Source: Micromonospora_I sp040659735
GTDB lineage: Bacteria; Actinomycetota; Actinomycetes; Mycobacteriales; Micromonosporaceae
Assembly (NCBI RefSeq): GCF_040659735.1
Contig: NZ_JBFANZ010000015.1
Coordinates: 1-64,000, forward strand
Direction: 5' to 3'
DNA length: 64,000 nt
The position numbers were made by a program, and so were the translations under genes. Every line of letters begins with the position of its first letter. The first letter of the stretch is position 1. The notes under the pieces are model-generated. The model was given only the letters and a program-made list of their open reading frames with translations, had not been told where the DNA came from and did not search any database. Below are positions 1-8,183 of this stretch, one piece after another.

Positions 1-1510
1 AGCGGTAGGGGCGGGACTCGCCCGTCCCCGGACGCTCAGTTGTCAGAGTCACGCCTTCGCCTCCGGCACGTAGGTCAGGGTTGCCCGGTCGCGCGGAGAC
101 CGAGGCCGGTGGTCCCGAGACGGGCGCGGGCGGCGCGGAGACCGAGGCCGGTGGTCCCGAGACGGGCGCGGGCGGCGCGGAGACCGAGGCCGGTGCCCCA
201 GAGACGGGAGCAGCGGCCGATGCGCGGGATTGCGGCGCGGCGTCGGGTGGAACCGGCGACGACGGCCGCTGAGCCGCGCGTCGTCCCGCGACCGGCGCGG
301 TGTCGGACGCGGGCGCGACCCGTGGCGGCGCGGGCACGGGAGCTGGCGGTCCGGACACCGGAGCAGGTGGCGCGGAGACGGGAGCCGGCGGTCCGGACAC
401 GGGAGCCGGCGGTCCGGACACGGGAGCGGGCGGTGCGGAGACCGGGGTCGGTGGCGCGGGCACGGGACGTGGCGGGCCGGAAGCCGGAGTGGCGGGCGCG
501 GCACCAGCGGGCGGCGCCGGCGGCGGGCCACCCGGCGCCGGCAGGAACTCGAGGCGGAGCCGGACGGCCGGTGGCCCGGAGACCGGGGTACGCGGCTCGT
601 CGACCGGCGCGGTTGGCCGGGACGGGCGGTGAACCGGAGGTGCGGGCGGTGGCCCGGCCAACGGCCGGGCGGGCGGCTGCCCGACCTGAGACCGCTGCGG
701 CCCCCAGCCCTCGCCCGGCCGGGGCTGGGCGGCGGGACGGGGGGCATCACCCGGGTGGGGGTGGGCAGCGGGACGGGGCGCGCCGGGATAGCCCTGAGCG
801 GGTCCCGGTCGGGGGGCGGGATGCGGGGGCGGCACGGGGCCCGGCGCGGGGCGGCGGGCGGGGCCGTACTCCGGCTGTTCGACGGGACGACGCGGCCCCT
901 GGCCAGCGGGATAGTCGCGGCCGGGTGGCATCTCCGGTCCGCGGCGCGGGCCGGGTTGGTCGTACCCGGGGGGTATGCCGGAGCCGGGGCGTGCCGGCGG
1001 CGGGTATCCGCCGGCGGGTATGCCGGACCGGCCCGGCTGCGGCGCACCGGGTGGGGGCTCCGGCGCGTGGCCGGAGCGGTAGTCGTGCGCCGGGCGCGCG
1101 CGGCCCGGCGGCATGCCGGGACCCGGCGGGTACGGGTCGTAGTCGTCCGGTTCGCGCCGTCCGGGGTAGCCCCCGGGCTCCCGCTGCGGCGGCCCGGGCC
1201 AGCGACCGTCTCGGCCGTCCATCGGTCGTGCGGCGCGCGGCTCGTCTCGTCGGTCGGTGCGGGCGGCCCAGCCGTCGGGCGCGGGGGGACGCTCACCCCA
1301 TGGACCGCTCGCGGCGGGCGCGGGGCTGGTGGGGCGGGGTGGTTGGCCGCCGGACTGGTAGACGCCGGCGCGGCCGGATGCGGGGGGTGGCTGGCGGCGC
1401 TCGGGGCCGGGGTCTCCGGGGTAGCGCTGGCCGGGCCTGGGTGTCCACTCGGAGGTGGGTTCGCCGACCCACGATGGCTCGCCCGGCCGGCGCCGGTGGT
1501 CCTCCGTCAC
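1..1510 (-). CDS. Pro/Gly/Ala-rich low-complexity protein, C-terminal part beyond left edge
   Basis: This minus-strand frame is open from a GTG at 1508-1510 to the window edge (503 codons visible, no stop). The N-terminus reads VTEDHRRRPGEPSWVGEP and is followed by several hundred residues rich in Pro, Gly, Arg, Tyr and Ala. Nearer the left edge lie heptad-like repeats such as APVSGPP, ASVSAPP and APVSAPP. This is the frame whose codons carry the expected high third-position GC; overlapping open frames on both strands give Arg-rich nonsense. No globular domain, signal peptide or membrane segment is visible. Actinobacterial proteins often have such disordered leaders before an FHA, kinase or membrane domain, but the deciding domain is outside the window, so the function is unknown. 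Confidence 0.75.
   Translation of the reverse strand, partial: MTEDHRRRPGEPSWVGEPTSEWTPRPGQRYPGDPGPERRQPPPASGRAGVYQSGGQPPRPTSPAPAASGPWGERPPAPDGWAARTDRRDEPRAARPMDGRDGRWPGPPQREPGGYPGRREPDDYDPYPPGPGMPPGRARPAHDYRSGHAPEPPPGAPQPGRSGIPAGGYPPPARPGSGIPPGYDQPGPRRGPEMPPGRDYPAGQGPRRPVEQPEYGPARRPAPGPVPPPHPAPRPGPAQGYPGAPRPAAHPHPGDAPRPAAQPRPGEGWGPQRSQVGQPPARPLAGPPPAPPVHRPSRPTAPVDEPRTPVSGPPAVRLRLEFLPAPGGPPPAPPAGAAPATPASGPPRPVPAPPTPVSAPPAPVSGPPAPVSGPPAPVSAPPAPVSGPPAPVPAPPRVAPASDTAPVAGRRAAQRPSSPVPPDAAPQSRASAAAPVSGAPASVSAPPAPVSGPPASVSAPPAPVSGPPASVSARPGNPDLRAGGEGVTLTTERPGTGESRPYR
96..470. repeat. Direct repeats encoding APVSGPP/ASVSAPP heptads
   Basis: Near-identical 42-bp units begin at 96, 138 and 180. A second block at about 340-470 has imperfect 21-bp units with similar content. 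On the minus strand they encode tandem heptads of the type A-(P/S)-V-S-(G/A)-P-P inside the Pro-rich protein. The near identity of the 42-bp units at DNA level suggests recent slippage or unequal crossover. Confidence 0.8.
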
Positions 1511-1690
1511 ACCGCCACCTCGCCGTGAGCCGCTTCCCCCAGGTGGTGACCGCCGTGCCGCGCGCGGCGTGACCCGACAACGGGCCCGCGTCGCTCGCTC
1601 ACGGCGATGTCACCTCATCGAAAATGTTTCGCTGACCACCCGCACGCACCGGATAGAGTTTCCCCCCGCATCGGTGCAGCGTGGTTGCGG

Positions 1691-1698
1691 AAGGAGGG
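1691..1698 (+). promoter_or_regulatory. Ribosome binding site fixing the GTG start at 1706
   Basis: AAGGAGGG lies 7 nt before GTG 1706. The frame is open further upstream, but only this start has a strong Shine-Dalgarno. Confidence 0.75.
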
Positions 1699-1705
1699 TA
1701 GCGGC

Positions 1706-2560
1706 GTGGGCTCGGTCACCGCCACTGCGCCACCGCACCTCGCCAGAAACTTTATACCCTGGTTCCGGACATTTACCGCGATAACGGTATCAGGCTGCCG
1801 TCGCTACTCGACCTATCGGCAGGCGACCCTCGCCGGCGCGTTCACCAACACCGTCTTCGGATTTCTGCGCTGCTACGTCCTGCTGGCCGTCGCGGCCGGC
1901 GCCGGCGGACTCGCCGCCGGGTACGACCGGGCGCAGCTGGTCACCTTCGTCTGGACAGGACAGGGGTTGCTCGCGGTCGTGCTGCTCTGGGGGTGGACCG
2001 ATCTCGCCGACCGGATCCGCACCGGCGACATCGCGGCCGACCTGCTCCGCCCGGTGTCCCCGGTGGTCAGTTACCTCGCCACCGACCTGGGCCGGTCCGG
2101 CTACGCGTTGCTCACCCGCTTCGTCCCGCCGGTGCTGATCGGGGCACTCTTCTTCGACGTCTACCTGCCGGCTCGTTGGTTCACCGGACCGCTCTTCGCG
2201 CTCTCCACGCTGCTGGCGGTCGTGATCTGTTTCGGCTGCCGCTATCTGGTCAACGCCGCGGCGTACTGGCTGCACGACGTACGCGGTCCGATGATCCTCT
2301 GGACGTTCGGCTCCGGCATCCTGGCCGGACTCTACTTCCCGCTGCGCTTCCTGCCGGACTGGCTCTGCGTCCTGCTGTGGGTCGCGACGCCGTTCCCGAG
2401 CTTGCTGCAGACCCCGCTCGACGTGCTGGTTGAGCGCGATCCGTGGCCGCTGCAGGTCGGTCTCGTCGCCGGTCAGGTGGCCTGGGCCGGGCTGGTGCTG
2501 GCGACGTGCCGTTCGGTGCAGCGGCGGGCGGAGCGGCGGCTGGTGGTGCAGGGTGGCTGA
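1706..2560 (+). CDS. ABC-2 type transporter permease, first of a pair
   Basis: A 284-residue integral membrane protein with about six hydrophobic segments (for example around FLRCYVLLAVAAG and MILWTFGSGILAGLYF). It belongs to the uncharacterised ABC-2 permease group usually encoded as two permeases plus one ATPase; the exported substrate is unknown. The start was chosen because an AAGGAGGG precedes GTG 1706, although the frame is open upstream. Its stop overlaps the start of the second permease by 8 nt, which indicates translational coupling and a heteromeric transporter. Confidence 0.85.
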   Translation: MGSVTATAPPHLARNFIPWFRTFTAITVSGCRRYSTYRQATLAGAFTNTVFGFLRCYVLLAVAAGAGGLAAGYDRAQLVTFVWTGQGLLAVVLLWGWTDLADRIRTGDIAADLLRPVSPVVSYLATDLGRSGYALLTRFVPPVLIGALFFDVYLPARWFTGPLFALSTLLAVVICFGCRYLVNAAAYWLHDVRGPMILWTFGSGILAGLYFPLRFLPDWLCVLLWVATPFPSLLQTPLDVLVERDPWPLQVGLVAGQVAWAGLVLATCRSVQRRAERRLVVQGG

Positions 2561-3371
2561 TGCGGCGCCGACCGGCGCCGTACGGGCCTATGTCGCGCTG
2601 CTGCGCGGGCAGGCCCGCGCCCAGGCCTCCTACCGCACGTCGTTCGTGGTCGAACTGGTCGGCAACGTCGGGGCGACCGTCTTCGACGTGCTCACCGTCG
2701 TGGTCCTCTTCCAGGTGACCCGCACGCTGGGCGGCTTCGCGCTGCGCGAGGCGATGGTCATCGTCGGGATGTCCGCGTGCGCGTTCGCCGCCGCTGACCT
2801 GTCGTTCGGCAACATCGACCGGCTCAAGCAGTACGTGCGGACCGGTCTGCTCGACGCGGTGTTGGTCCGCCCGCTCGGCGCCCTTCCGCAGCTGCTGCTG
2901 ATGGACCTGCCGCTGCGCAAGCTGTCCCGTGCGTTGTTCGGCGTCGCCGTTCTGGTGGTGGCGTTGGCCCGAGCCGACATCGCGTGGACCCCCGCCCGGC
3001 TGGCGCTGGCCGTGGTGGCCCCCCTCGCCGGGGTGCTCTTCTTCGGCTCGATATTCGTGGCGAGCGCCAGCCTGGCGTTCTGGTGGATCGAGTCCGGGGA
3101 GGTCGGTGCCGCGTTCACCTACGGTGGCCGTGATGTCACGTCCTACCCCATGACTGTCTACAGCGGCTGGTTCCGCCGGCTCTTCGCGTACGGGCTGGGG
3201 TTCGCCTTCGTCGCCTACTACCCCGCGCTGGCGCTGCTGGGCCGCCCCGATCCGCTCGGCCGGCCGTCCTGGATGGGGTGGCTCGCGCCCGGCGTCGCGC
3301 TCGCCGCGGCGTTCGCGGCCGCCGCCGCGTGGCGGGTCGGCATCCGGCACTACCGGAGTACGGGCTCATGA
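2553..3371 (+). CDS. ABC-2 type transporter permease, second of a pair
   Basis: A 272-residue membrane protein starting at a GTG that overlaps the end of the first permease. It has about six predicted membrane spans and features of the partner permease of this ABC-2 group, including a conserved region near residues 80-105 (RLKQYVRTGLLDAVLVRPLG). It probably forms a heterodimeric pore with the upstream permease and is energised by the downstream ATPase. The stop overlaps ATG 3368 of the ATPase gene (ATGA), so all three genes form one tightly coupled operon. Confidence 0.85.
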   Translation: MADAAPTGAVRAYVALLRGQARAQASYRTSFVVELVGNVGATVFDVLTVVVLFQVTRTLGGFALREAMVIVGMSACAFAAADLSFGNIDRLKQYVRTGLLDAVLVRPLGALPQLLLMDLPLRKLSRALFGVAVLVVALARADIAWTPARLALAVVAPLAGVLFFGSIFVASASLAFWWIESGEVGAAFTYGGRDVTSYPMTVYSGWFRRLFAYGLGFAFVAYYPALALLGRPDPLGRPSWMGWLAPGVALAAAFAAAAAWRVGIRHYRSTGS

Positions 3372-4459
3372 CCCGTGAGGAGCGAGGAGTGAGCGTGCGA
3401 GCCCCGCAGTCGCGAACGAACGTCATCGAAGCGCGCGCGCTGCGCAAGGACTTCACGGTACGGGTGCGCAAGGGTCGGTTGCGGCGGGAGAAGCGGGTGG
3501 TGGCCGCGGTCGACGGGGTCGATCTGACGGTGGAGCGGGGCGAGATGCTCGGCTACATCGGACCCAACGGCGCGGGCAAGTCGACGACCCTGAAAATGCT
3601 GACCGGCGTGCTCACGCCCTCCGCGGGGCAGGTGCGGGTGTGCGGGTTGGCGCCGGTGCCGCAGCGCACCCGGTTGGCGTTGCGCATCGGGGTGGTCTTC
3701 GGTCAGCGGTCGCAGCTCTGGTGGGATCTGCCGCTGGGCGACTCGTTCGATCTGCTGCGCCACGTCTACCGGGTCCCGGCCGCGGATCATGCCGCCCGGC
3801 TGCGCCGCTGCCGCGGGCTGCTCGACCTCGACAGCTTCCTCGACACCCCGGTGCGGCAGTTGTCGCTGGGGCAGCGCATGCGGGGTGAGTTGACCGCGGC
3901 GCTGCTGCACGGGCCCGAGGTGCTCTTTCTCGACGAGCCGACGATCGGCCTCGACGTGGTGAGCAAGCAGGCGGTGCGGGCGTTCCTCGCTGAGCTCGGG
4001 CAGGGGGGTGACACGACCATGGTGCTCACGACGCACGACCTCGCCGACATCGAGCGGCTCTGCCGGCGGCTGGTGGTGATCGACCACGGTCGGGTGGTGC
4101 ACGACGGCTCGATCGAGGCGCTGCACGCCCGGTACGGGTCGCGCCGGCTGGTCGTGGTCGATTTGGACGAGCCGCTGGTGGAACCGCCGTCAGTGCCGGG
4201 CGCGCCCGTGCAGTCCGTCGGCGCCGACGGACGTCGCCTGGTGTTCGCGCTGGAGGCGGCGACCGCGGGGGAGGTGCTCGCGCGGCTGGCCGCGCTGACC
4301 GCTCTGCGTGACGTCTCGATCGTTGAGCCCGACATCGAGGATGTGGTGGCTCGGCTCTACGCCTCGCCCGCGCACGTCACGGCTCCGGCCCTCGACGCGG
4401 TTGATCAGGGGTGTTCCATCACCAGGACGGCGACCGTGCCGGGCGCGAGCGCGTCGTAG
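3368..4459 (+). CDS. ABC transporter ATP-binding protein of the ABC-2 exporter
   Basis: A 363-residue nucleotide-binding subunit. Walker A GPNGAGKST is near residues 65-73, the signature motif LSLGQRMRGE near 164, and Walker B VLFLDEPTIGLD near 185, followed by the H-loop in TTHD. It powers the two preceding permeases. Two starts are possible: ATG 3368 overlapping the permease stop, or GTG 3389 (codon 8), which has a good GAGGAG. The C-terminal segment after the ATPase core is typical of long drug/lipid-type exporters. The 3' end overlaps the converging regulator gene by 55 bp. Confidence 0.9.
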   Translation: MTREERGVSVRAPQSRTNVIEARALRKDFTVRVRKGRLRREKRVVAAVDGVDLTVERGEMLGYIGPNGAGKSTTLKMLTGVLTPSAGQVRVCGLAPVPQRTRLALRIGVVFGQRSQLWWDLPLGDSFDLLRHVYRVPAADHAARLRRCRGLLDLDSFLDTPVRQLSLGQRMRGELTAALLHGPEVLFLDEPTIGLDVVSKQAVRAFLAELGQGGDTTMVLTTHDLADIERLCRRLVVIDHGRVVHDGSIEALHARYGSRRLVVVDLDEPLVEPPSVPGAPVQSVGADGRRLVFALEAATAGEVLARLAALTALRDVSIVEPDIEDVVARLYASPAHVTAPALDAVDQGCSITRTATVPGASAS

Positions 4460-4962
4460 CGGTGCGGGACGTCGCCGTCGAACACCGCGTAGTCGCCCGG
4501 CCCGAGTTCGACGGGGTCGCTGACCGGGCCGGTGCGCAGCCGGCCGGCGGTGACGATCAGGTGCTCGACGCTGCCGGGCAGGTGCGGCTCGGCGTCGCGC
4601 CCGGCGCCCGGCTCCATGGTCAGCAGGTAGATGTCGCGCCGCGCGTGCGGTGAGCCGGCCGAGAGCAGCGTGCCGGTGAAGTCCGCGTGCTCGGCCTGGA
4701 CGCGTGGTCCCTCGCCGGCCCGGATCACCCGTACCGGCGGGGTGACCGGCTCGACGAGCCGGCTGAACGGCACGCCGAGCGCGACCCCGAGCGACCAGAG
4801 CGTCTCGACGCTGGGGTTGCCGGCGCCGGATTCCAACTGGCTGAGGGTGGACTTGGCGATGCCGGCGCGGCGGGCGAGTTCGGTGAGGGAGATGCCCGCC
4901 CGTTCCCGTTCGCGGCGAAGCGCGGCCGCGATCGTGGCCAGTGGTGCAGCGCTCTGTGACAA
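4405..4962 (-). CDS. XRE-family transcriptional regulator with C-terminal cupin domain
   Basis: A 185-residue protein with an N-terminal helix-turn-helix (residues 9-65, including GISLTELARRAGIAKSTLSQLE) and a C-terminal cupin (about 105-183) with histidines in EPHLPGSVEHLIV. Proteins of this architecture are ligand-responsive repressors. The start is TTG 4962, preceded on its strand by GGAG six nt away. It is divergent from azlCD, with 66 bp between, so it probably controls that amino-acid exporter; this is inference from context and from the inverted repeat in the shared promoter. Confidence 0.88.
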   Translation of the reverse strand: MSQSAAPLATIAAALRRERERAGISLTELARRAGIAKSTLSQLESGAGNPSVETLWSLGVALGVPFSRLVEPVTPPVRVIRAGEGPRVQAEHADFTGTLLSAGSPHARRDIYLLTMEPGAGRDAEPHLPGSVEHLIVTAGRLRTGPVSDPVELGPGDYAVFDGDVPHRYDALAPGTVAVLVMEHP

Positions 4963-4983
4963 TGTTCGCTCCGTCGGTCGCTC

Positions 4984-5001
4984 TGTTCGCGTTGACGAAC
5001 A
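4984..5001. promoter_or_regulatory. Inverted repeat TGTTCG-N6-CGAACA, candidate operator
   Basis: TGTTCGCGTTGACGAACA is a perfect 6-bp inverted repeat with a 6-bp spacer between the XRE-cupin gene and azlC. It overlaps a possible -35 (TTGACG 4992-4997) for azlC. Further half sites lie at 4963-4968 (TGTTCG) and 5044-5049 (CGAACA). Binding of the divergent regulator is inferred. Confidence 0.5.
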
Positions 5002-5015
5002 CTCGGGTCGCGTTC

Positions 5016-5023
5016 AATATTAT
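5016..5023 (+). promoter_or_regulatory. -10 region for a leaderless azlC mRNA
   Basis: AATATTAT ends 5 nt before GTG 5029 and no Shine-Dalgarno is present. The arrangement suggests that transcription starts at or next to the GTG. Confidence 0.45.
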
Positions 5024-5028
5024 GGACT

Positions 5029-5715
5029 GTGCGTACGGCAGAACGAACACCCGAACGGGCCCTGATTCGCGACGTGGCCGCGATCGCCTCGGCCATGATC
5101 GCCGTGGGGGCGTCGTTCGGGGCGATCGCGACCGCCGCCGACCTGCCGCTCTGGGCCGTGGTCGCGATGTCGGCCGTGCTCTACGCCGGCGGCGCGCAGT
5201 TCATGGCGGTCGGGCTGATCGCCGCGGGGAGCCCCTTCGCCGCGATCTTCGCTGGCCTGCTGATCAACGCCCGTCACCTGCCGTTCGGGCTGGCGCTCGG
5301 CGACACGCTCGGCACGCGGTGGCGCGACAAGTTGCTCGGCAGCCACCTCATGACCGACGAGGCGACGGCCTTCGCGCTGGCGCAACCCGAGGGCGCCGAG
5401 CGGCGACGGGCATTCTGGCTGGCCGGCGTCGTGCTCTTCCTCGCCTGGAACAGTGGGACCCTGCTCGGGGTGCTGCTCGGCGGTACCGCCGGAGATCCTT
5501 CGACGCTCGGGCTGGACGCGGCGTTCCCCGCCGGCCTGCTGGCGCTGCTGATGCCCGCGCTACGCGATCAGCGGACCCGGGCCGTGGCGCTGGTCGGCGC
5601 CGGGATCGCCGTGCTCACCACACCGCTGCTCCCCGCCGGGCTCCCCGTGCTGATGGCGCTCACGGCGCTCGTCGTCCTGTTCCTGCCCGTCTCGAAGGGG
5701 AAGCAGCCGTGCTGA
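5029..5715 (+). CDS. azlC: AzlC-family branched-chain amino acid export permease
   Basis: A 228-residue polytopic membrane protein with the AzlC pattern: an early GASFGAIATAADLPLWAVV segment, YAGGAQFMAVG, then the conserved NARHLPFGLALGD. AzlC with AzlD exports branched-chain amino acids and similar compounds. The GTG at 5029 has no ribosome binding site and sits just after an AT-rich -10, so the mRNA is probably leaderless. Its stop lies inside azlD (7-bp overlap). The divergent XRE-cupin protein is the obvious regulator candidate. Confidence 0.88.
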   Translation: MRTAERTPERALIRDVAAIASAMIAVGASFGAIATAADLPLWAVVAMSAVLYAGGAQFMAVGLIAAGSPFAAIFAGLLINARHLPFGLALGDTLGTRWRDKLLGSHLMTDEATAFALAQPEGAERRRAFWLAGVVLFLAWNSGTLLGVLLGGTAGDPSTLGLDAAFPAGLLALLMPALRDQRTRAVALVGAGIAVLTTPLLPAGLPVLMALTALVVLFLPVSKGKQPC

Positions 5716-6017
5716 TCGCCGTCATCCTGGCGCTCGCCATCGGGACGTACGCCTTCCGGTTGGCCGGCGTCGTCCTGCGCGACCGGCTCGACCTGCCCGA
5801 GCGGCTCCAGACGCTGTTGCCGGTCGCGGCCGCCGTGCTGCTCGCGGCCCTGGCCGCGACGGCGGCGTTGACCGAGGCGGGGCGTTTCGCCGGGGTCGCG
5901 CGGCCGGCCGGCGTGCTGGTCGGCGCGGTGCTGGCCTGGCGTCGGGCGCCGTTCGTCGCGGTGGTCGTCGCGGCCGCCGGAACGGCCGCGGTGCTCCGGC
6001 TGCTCGGCATCAACTGA
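5709..6017 (+). CDS. azlD: AzlD-family small membrane subunit of the exporter
   Basis: A 102-residue protein with three to four hydrophobic segments and the AzlD N-terminal pattern (GTYAFRLAGVVLRDRL). AzlD partners AzlC in branched-chain amino acid export. GTG 5709 lies inside the end of azlC, with GGGGAAG upstream as ribosome binding site, so the two are translationally coupled. A strong hairpin follows. Confidence 0.85.
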   Translation: MLIAVILALAIGTYAFRLAGVVLRDRLDLPERLQTLLPVAAAVLLAALAATAALTEAGRFAGVARPAGVLVGAVLAWRRAPFVAVVVAAAGTAAVLRLLGIN

Positions 6018-6027
6018 GGCGGAAAAC

Positions 6028-6065
6028 GACCGCTGCCCCGGCGCGACAGCACCGGGGCAGCGGTC
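6028..6065. terminator. Bidirectional terminator hairpin
   Basis: Perfect 14-bp stem GACCGCTGCCCCGG (6028-6041) and CCGGGGCAGCGGTC (6052-6065) with a 10-nt loop, between the converging azlD and DUF3043 genes. Confidence 0.85.
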
Positions 6066-6086
6066 AGGGTCGAGGGGCAGGTTGAG

Positions 6087-6695
6087 CTAGATCTTGTCGC
6101 CGAGGTTCACCCGCGGCGCGGGCGCCCGCATGCGGCGGAAGGTGATCGAGCGCATGATCGCGTAGAGGTAGAGCGAACCCATCCGCTGCTCGGTCTTGGG
6201 GAAGCGCTCCTGGACCAGCTTCTTGATCCGACGCGAGATCAGGACCGAGTCGACCACCACGCCGAGCGCCAGCGCCGCCCAGAGCACGTTGGAGATGAGC
6301 CGCACGATCGGCGGCATGGTCTGGGCCGACCCGATCAGCACGATCAGGGCGCCGCCGAAGAACCAGGTGCCGACCGTACGCCGGGAGTCGACGACGTCAC
6401 GGGCGAGCGCCCGCTCGGGGCCCCGGTCACGCGGGCCACCCTCGCGGCGGAACTCCGCCGCGGCCTCGGCCCGCTGGGCCCGGCGACGTTCGCGCGCCTC
6501 CTGCTTGGTGGCGGGCACGGTCTCGGCGACAACGCGCCGACCCGCACCGGGCCGCTTCGGTGTCTGCTTGCCGAGCTCTTTCTTGCTCGGCGTGTAACCC
6601 TTCGGGCGGGCGGACGCGGGGTCGGCGACGGTCGTCGACGAGGCGACGGCCTCCTCGACGAGGTCGGTTGACTTGCGGCGAAACAGCGACGGCAC
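6087..6695 (-). CDS. DUF3043 family membrane protein
   Basis: A 202-residue protein. The N-terminal half is charged (PSLFRRKSTDLVEEA, then KGYTPSKKELGKQTPKRPG and an Arg/Ala-rich helix). Two adjacent membrane segments follow (WFFGGALIVLIGSAQT and VLWAALALGVVVDSVLI), with a basic C-terminal region. This matches DUF3043, an actinobacterial family of unknown function. GTG 6695 was chosen because TACCCT (6703-6708 on this strand) lies 7 nt upstream, as in a leaderless gene; longer N-terminal extensions have no family resemblance. Confidence 0.82.
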   Translation of the reverse strand: MPSLFRRKSTDLVEEAVASSTTVADPASARPKGYTPSKKELGKQTPKRPGAGRRVVAETVPATKQEARERRRAQRAEAAAEFRREGGPRDRGPERALARDVVDSRRTVGTWFFGGALIVLIGSAQTMPPIVRLISNVLWAALALGVVVDSVLISRRIKKLVQERFPKTEQRMGSLYLYAIMRSITFRRMRAPAPRVNLGDKI

Positions 6696-6702
6696 GGGGT
6701 GA

Positions 6703-6708
6703 AGGGTA
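6703..6708 (-). promoter_or_regulatory. -10 TACCCT for a leaderless start at 6695
   Basis: TACCCT fits TAnnnT and is separated by 7 nt from GTG 6695, with no Shine-Dalgarno. Confidence 0.55.
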
Positions 6709-6743
6709 GCCGGCCCGGGGGAGCGGGCGCACATCACCGTGGG

Positions 6744-8099
6744 TTATGGGCGTTCGACGTGGGCGCCGAGCGCGGAGAGCTTTCCCTCGAAGTCCTCGTA
6801 GCCTCGGTTGATCAGGTCGACGCCGTAGACCCGCGACGTGCCGTCGGCCGCGAGCGCGGCGATCAGGTGGCTGAATCCGGCCCGCAGGTCGGGGATGACC
6901 AGATCGGCGGCGTGCAGCTTGCTGGGGCCGGCGATCACCGCCGAGTGCTTGAAGTTGCGCCGGCCGAACCGGCACGGCGTGCCGCCCAGGCAGTCGCGGT
7001 AGACCTGGATCGTCGCGCCCATCTTGTTGAGCGCGTCGGTGTAGCCCAGCCGCTGCTCGTAGACGGTCTCGTGGACGATCGACAGGCCCCGCGCCTGGGT
7101 CAGCGCGACCACCAGCGGCTGCTGCCAGTCGGTCATGAAGCCGGGGTGCACGTCGGTCTCCAACGCCACCGCGCGCAGCTCCCCACCCGGGTGCCAGAAG
7201 CGGATGCCCCCCTCCTGGCCGGTCGAACCGGCCCGCGGCGCCCGCGCGTCCGTCACCTCGTACGCCCCGCCGACCGCGCGGAACACGTTGAGGAATGTCA
7301 TCATGTCGACCTGCTCCGCGCCGAGCACCTCGACGTCACCGCCCGTGGCGAGGGCCGCCGCCGCCCAGCTCGCCGCCTCGATCCGGTCGGGGATCGGGCG
7401 GTGCGAGTAGCCGCCGAGTCGGGACACACCCTGGATCTCGATCACCCGGTCGGTGTGGACCTTGATGATGGCGCCCATCTTCTGCAGGATGCAGATCAGG
7501 TCGACGATCTCCGGCTCCACCGCCGCGTTGCGCAGCTCGGTGACGCCCTCGGCCATCACCGCGGTGAGCAGCACCTGCTCGGTGGCGCCGACGCTCGGGT
7601 AGGGCAGCTCGAACTTGGTGCCGTGCAGCCCGTTGGGGGCGGTCAGGTGCAGCCCTTCCGGCCGCTTCTCCACGACCGCGCCGAACTCCCGGAGCGCCTG
7701 CATGTGGAAGTCGATCGGCCTCGGGCCGATGTGGCACCCGCCCAGGTCGGGGATGAACGCGTGGCCCAGGCGGTGCAGGAGCGGGCCGCAGAACAGGATC
7801 GGGATGCGGCTCGACCCGGCGTGCACGTTGATCTGGTCGGTGGAGGCGCGCTCGACGTTGGCGGGGTCGAAGACCAGCTCGCCGTCCTCGTCGCCGTCAC
7901 TGACCTTGACGCCGTGCAGCTCCAGCAGGCCGCGGACGACCTCGACGTCGCGGATCTGCGGCACGTCGAAGAGCCGGCTCGGCTCGTCGCCGAGCAGCGC
8001 CGCGACCATGGCCTTCGACACGAGGTTCTTGGCGCCGCGAACCCGGATCTGCCCGTGCAGCGGGGTATTGCCGTGCACGATCAGGACGTCATCGGTCAA
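6744..8099 (-). CDS. murA: UDP-N-acetylglucosamine 1-carboxyvinyltransferase
   Basis: 451 residues, full length for the EPSP synthase-like fold. The enzyme transfers enolpyruvate from PEP to UDP-GlcNAc, the first committed step of peptidoglycan synthesis, in the cytoplasm. The N-terminal motif RVRGAKN holds the substrate Lys/Asn pair. LGGCHIGPRP carries the PEP-loop cysteine that fosfomycin alkylates in Cys-type enzymes. A second half with DPTxxE-like packing and PDLRAGFSHLIAALAA near the C-terminus completes the fold. The start is TTG 8099 with GGAGG five nt upstream. It lies downstream of nadA but is separated by a terminator and its own promoter region. Confidence 0.93.
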   Translation of the reverse strand: MTDDVLIVHGNTPLHGQIRVRGAKNLVSKAMVAALLGDEPSRLFDVPQIRDVEVVRGLLELHGVKVSDGDEDGELVFDPANVERASTDQINVHAGSSRIPILFCGPLLHRLGHAFIPDLGGCHIGPRPIDFHMQALREFGAVVEKRPEGLHLTAPNGLHGTKFELPYPSVGATEQVLLTAVMAEGVTELRNAAVEPEIVDLICILQKMGAIIKVHTDRVIEIQGVSRLGGYSHRPIPDRIEAASWAAAALATGGDVEVLGAEQVDMMTFLNVFRAVGGAYEVTDARAPRAGSTGQEGGIRFWHPGGELRAVALETDVHPGFMTDWQQPLVVALTQARGLSIVHETVYEQRLGYTDALNKMGATIQVYRDCLGGTPCRFGRRNFKHSAVIAGPSKLHAADLVIPDLRAGFSHLIAALAADGTSRVYGVDLINRGYEDFEGKLSALGAHVERP

Positions 8100-8183
8100 C
8101 GCAACCTCCAGCGCGTCGTGGTGCTGCTGTCAAAGAATCGTGGCGGCCATGATCCACTTTGCCCGGATTGGTGCCTGGGGGAG

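Noticed and set aside
40..1572. Long Arg/Ala-rich plus-strand open frames over the Pro-rich gene
   Set aside because: They are frame shadows in very GC-rich DNA, Arg-rich without ribosome site; the minus frame from 1510 has the proper codon bias and continues past the edge.
4190..5050. Minus-strand 286-codon frame overlapping the XRE-cupin gene
   Set aside because: Shadow frame; the 185-residue frame has HTH and cupin motifs and a ribosome site.
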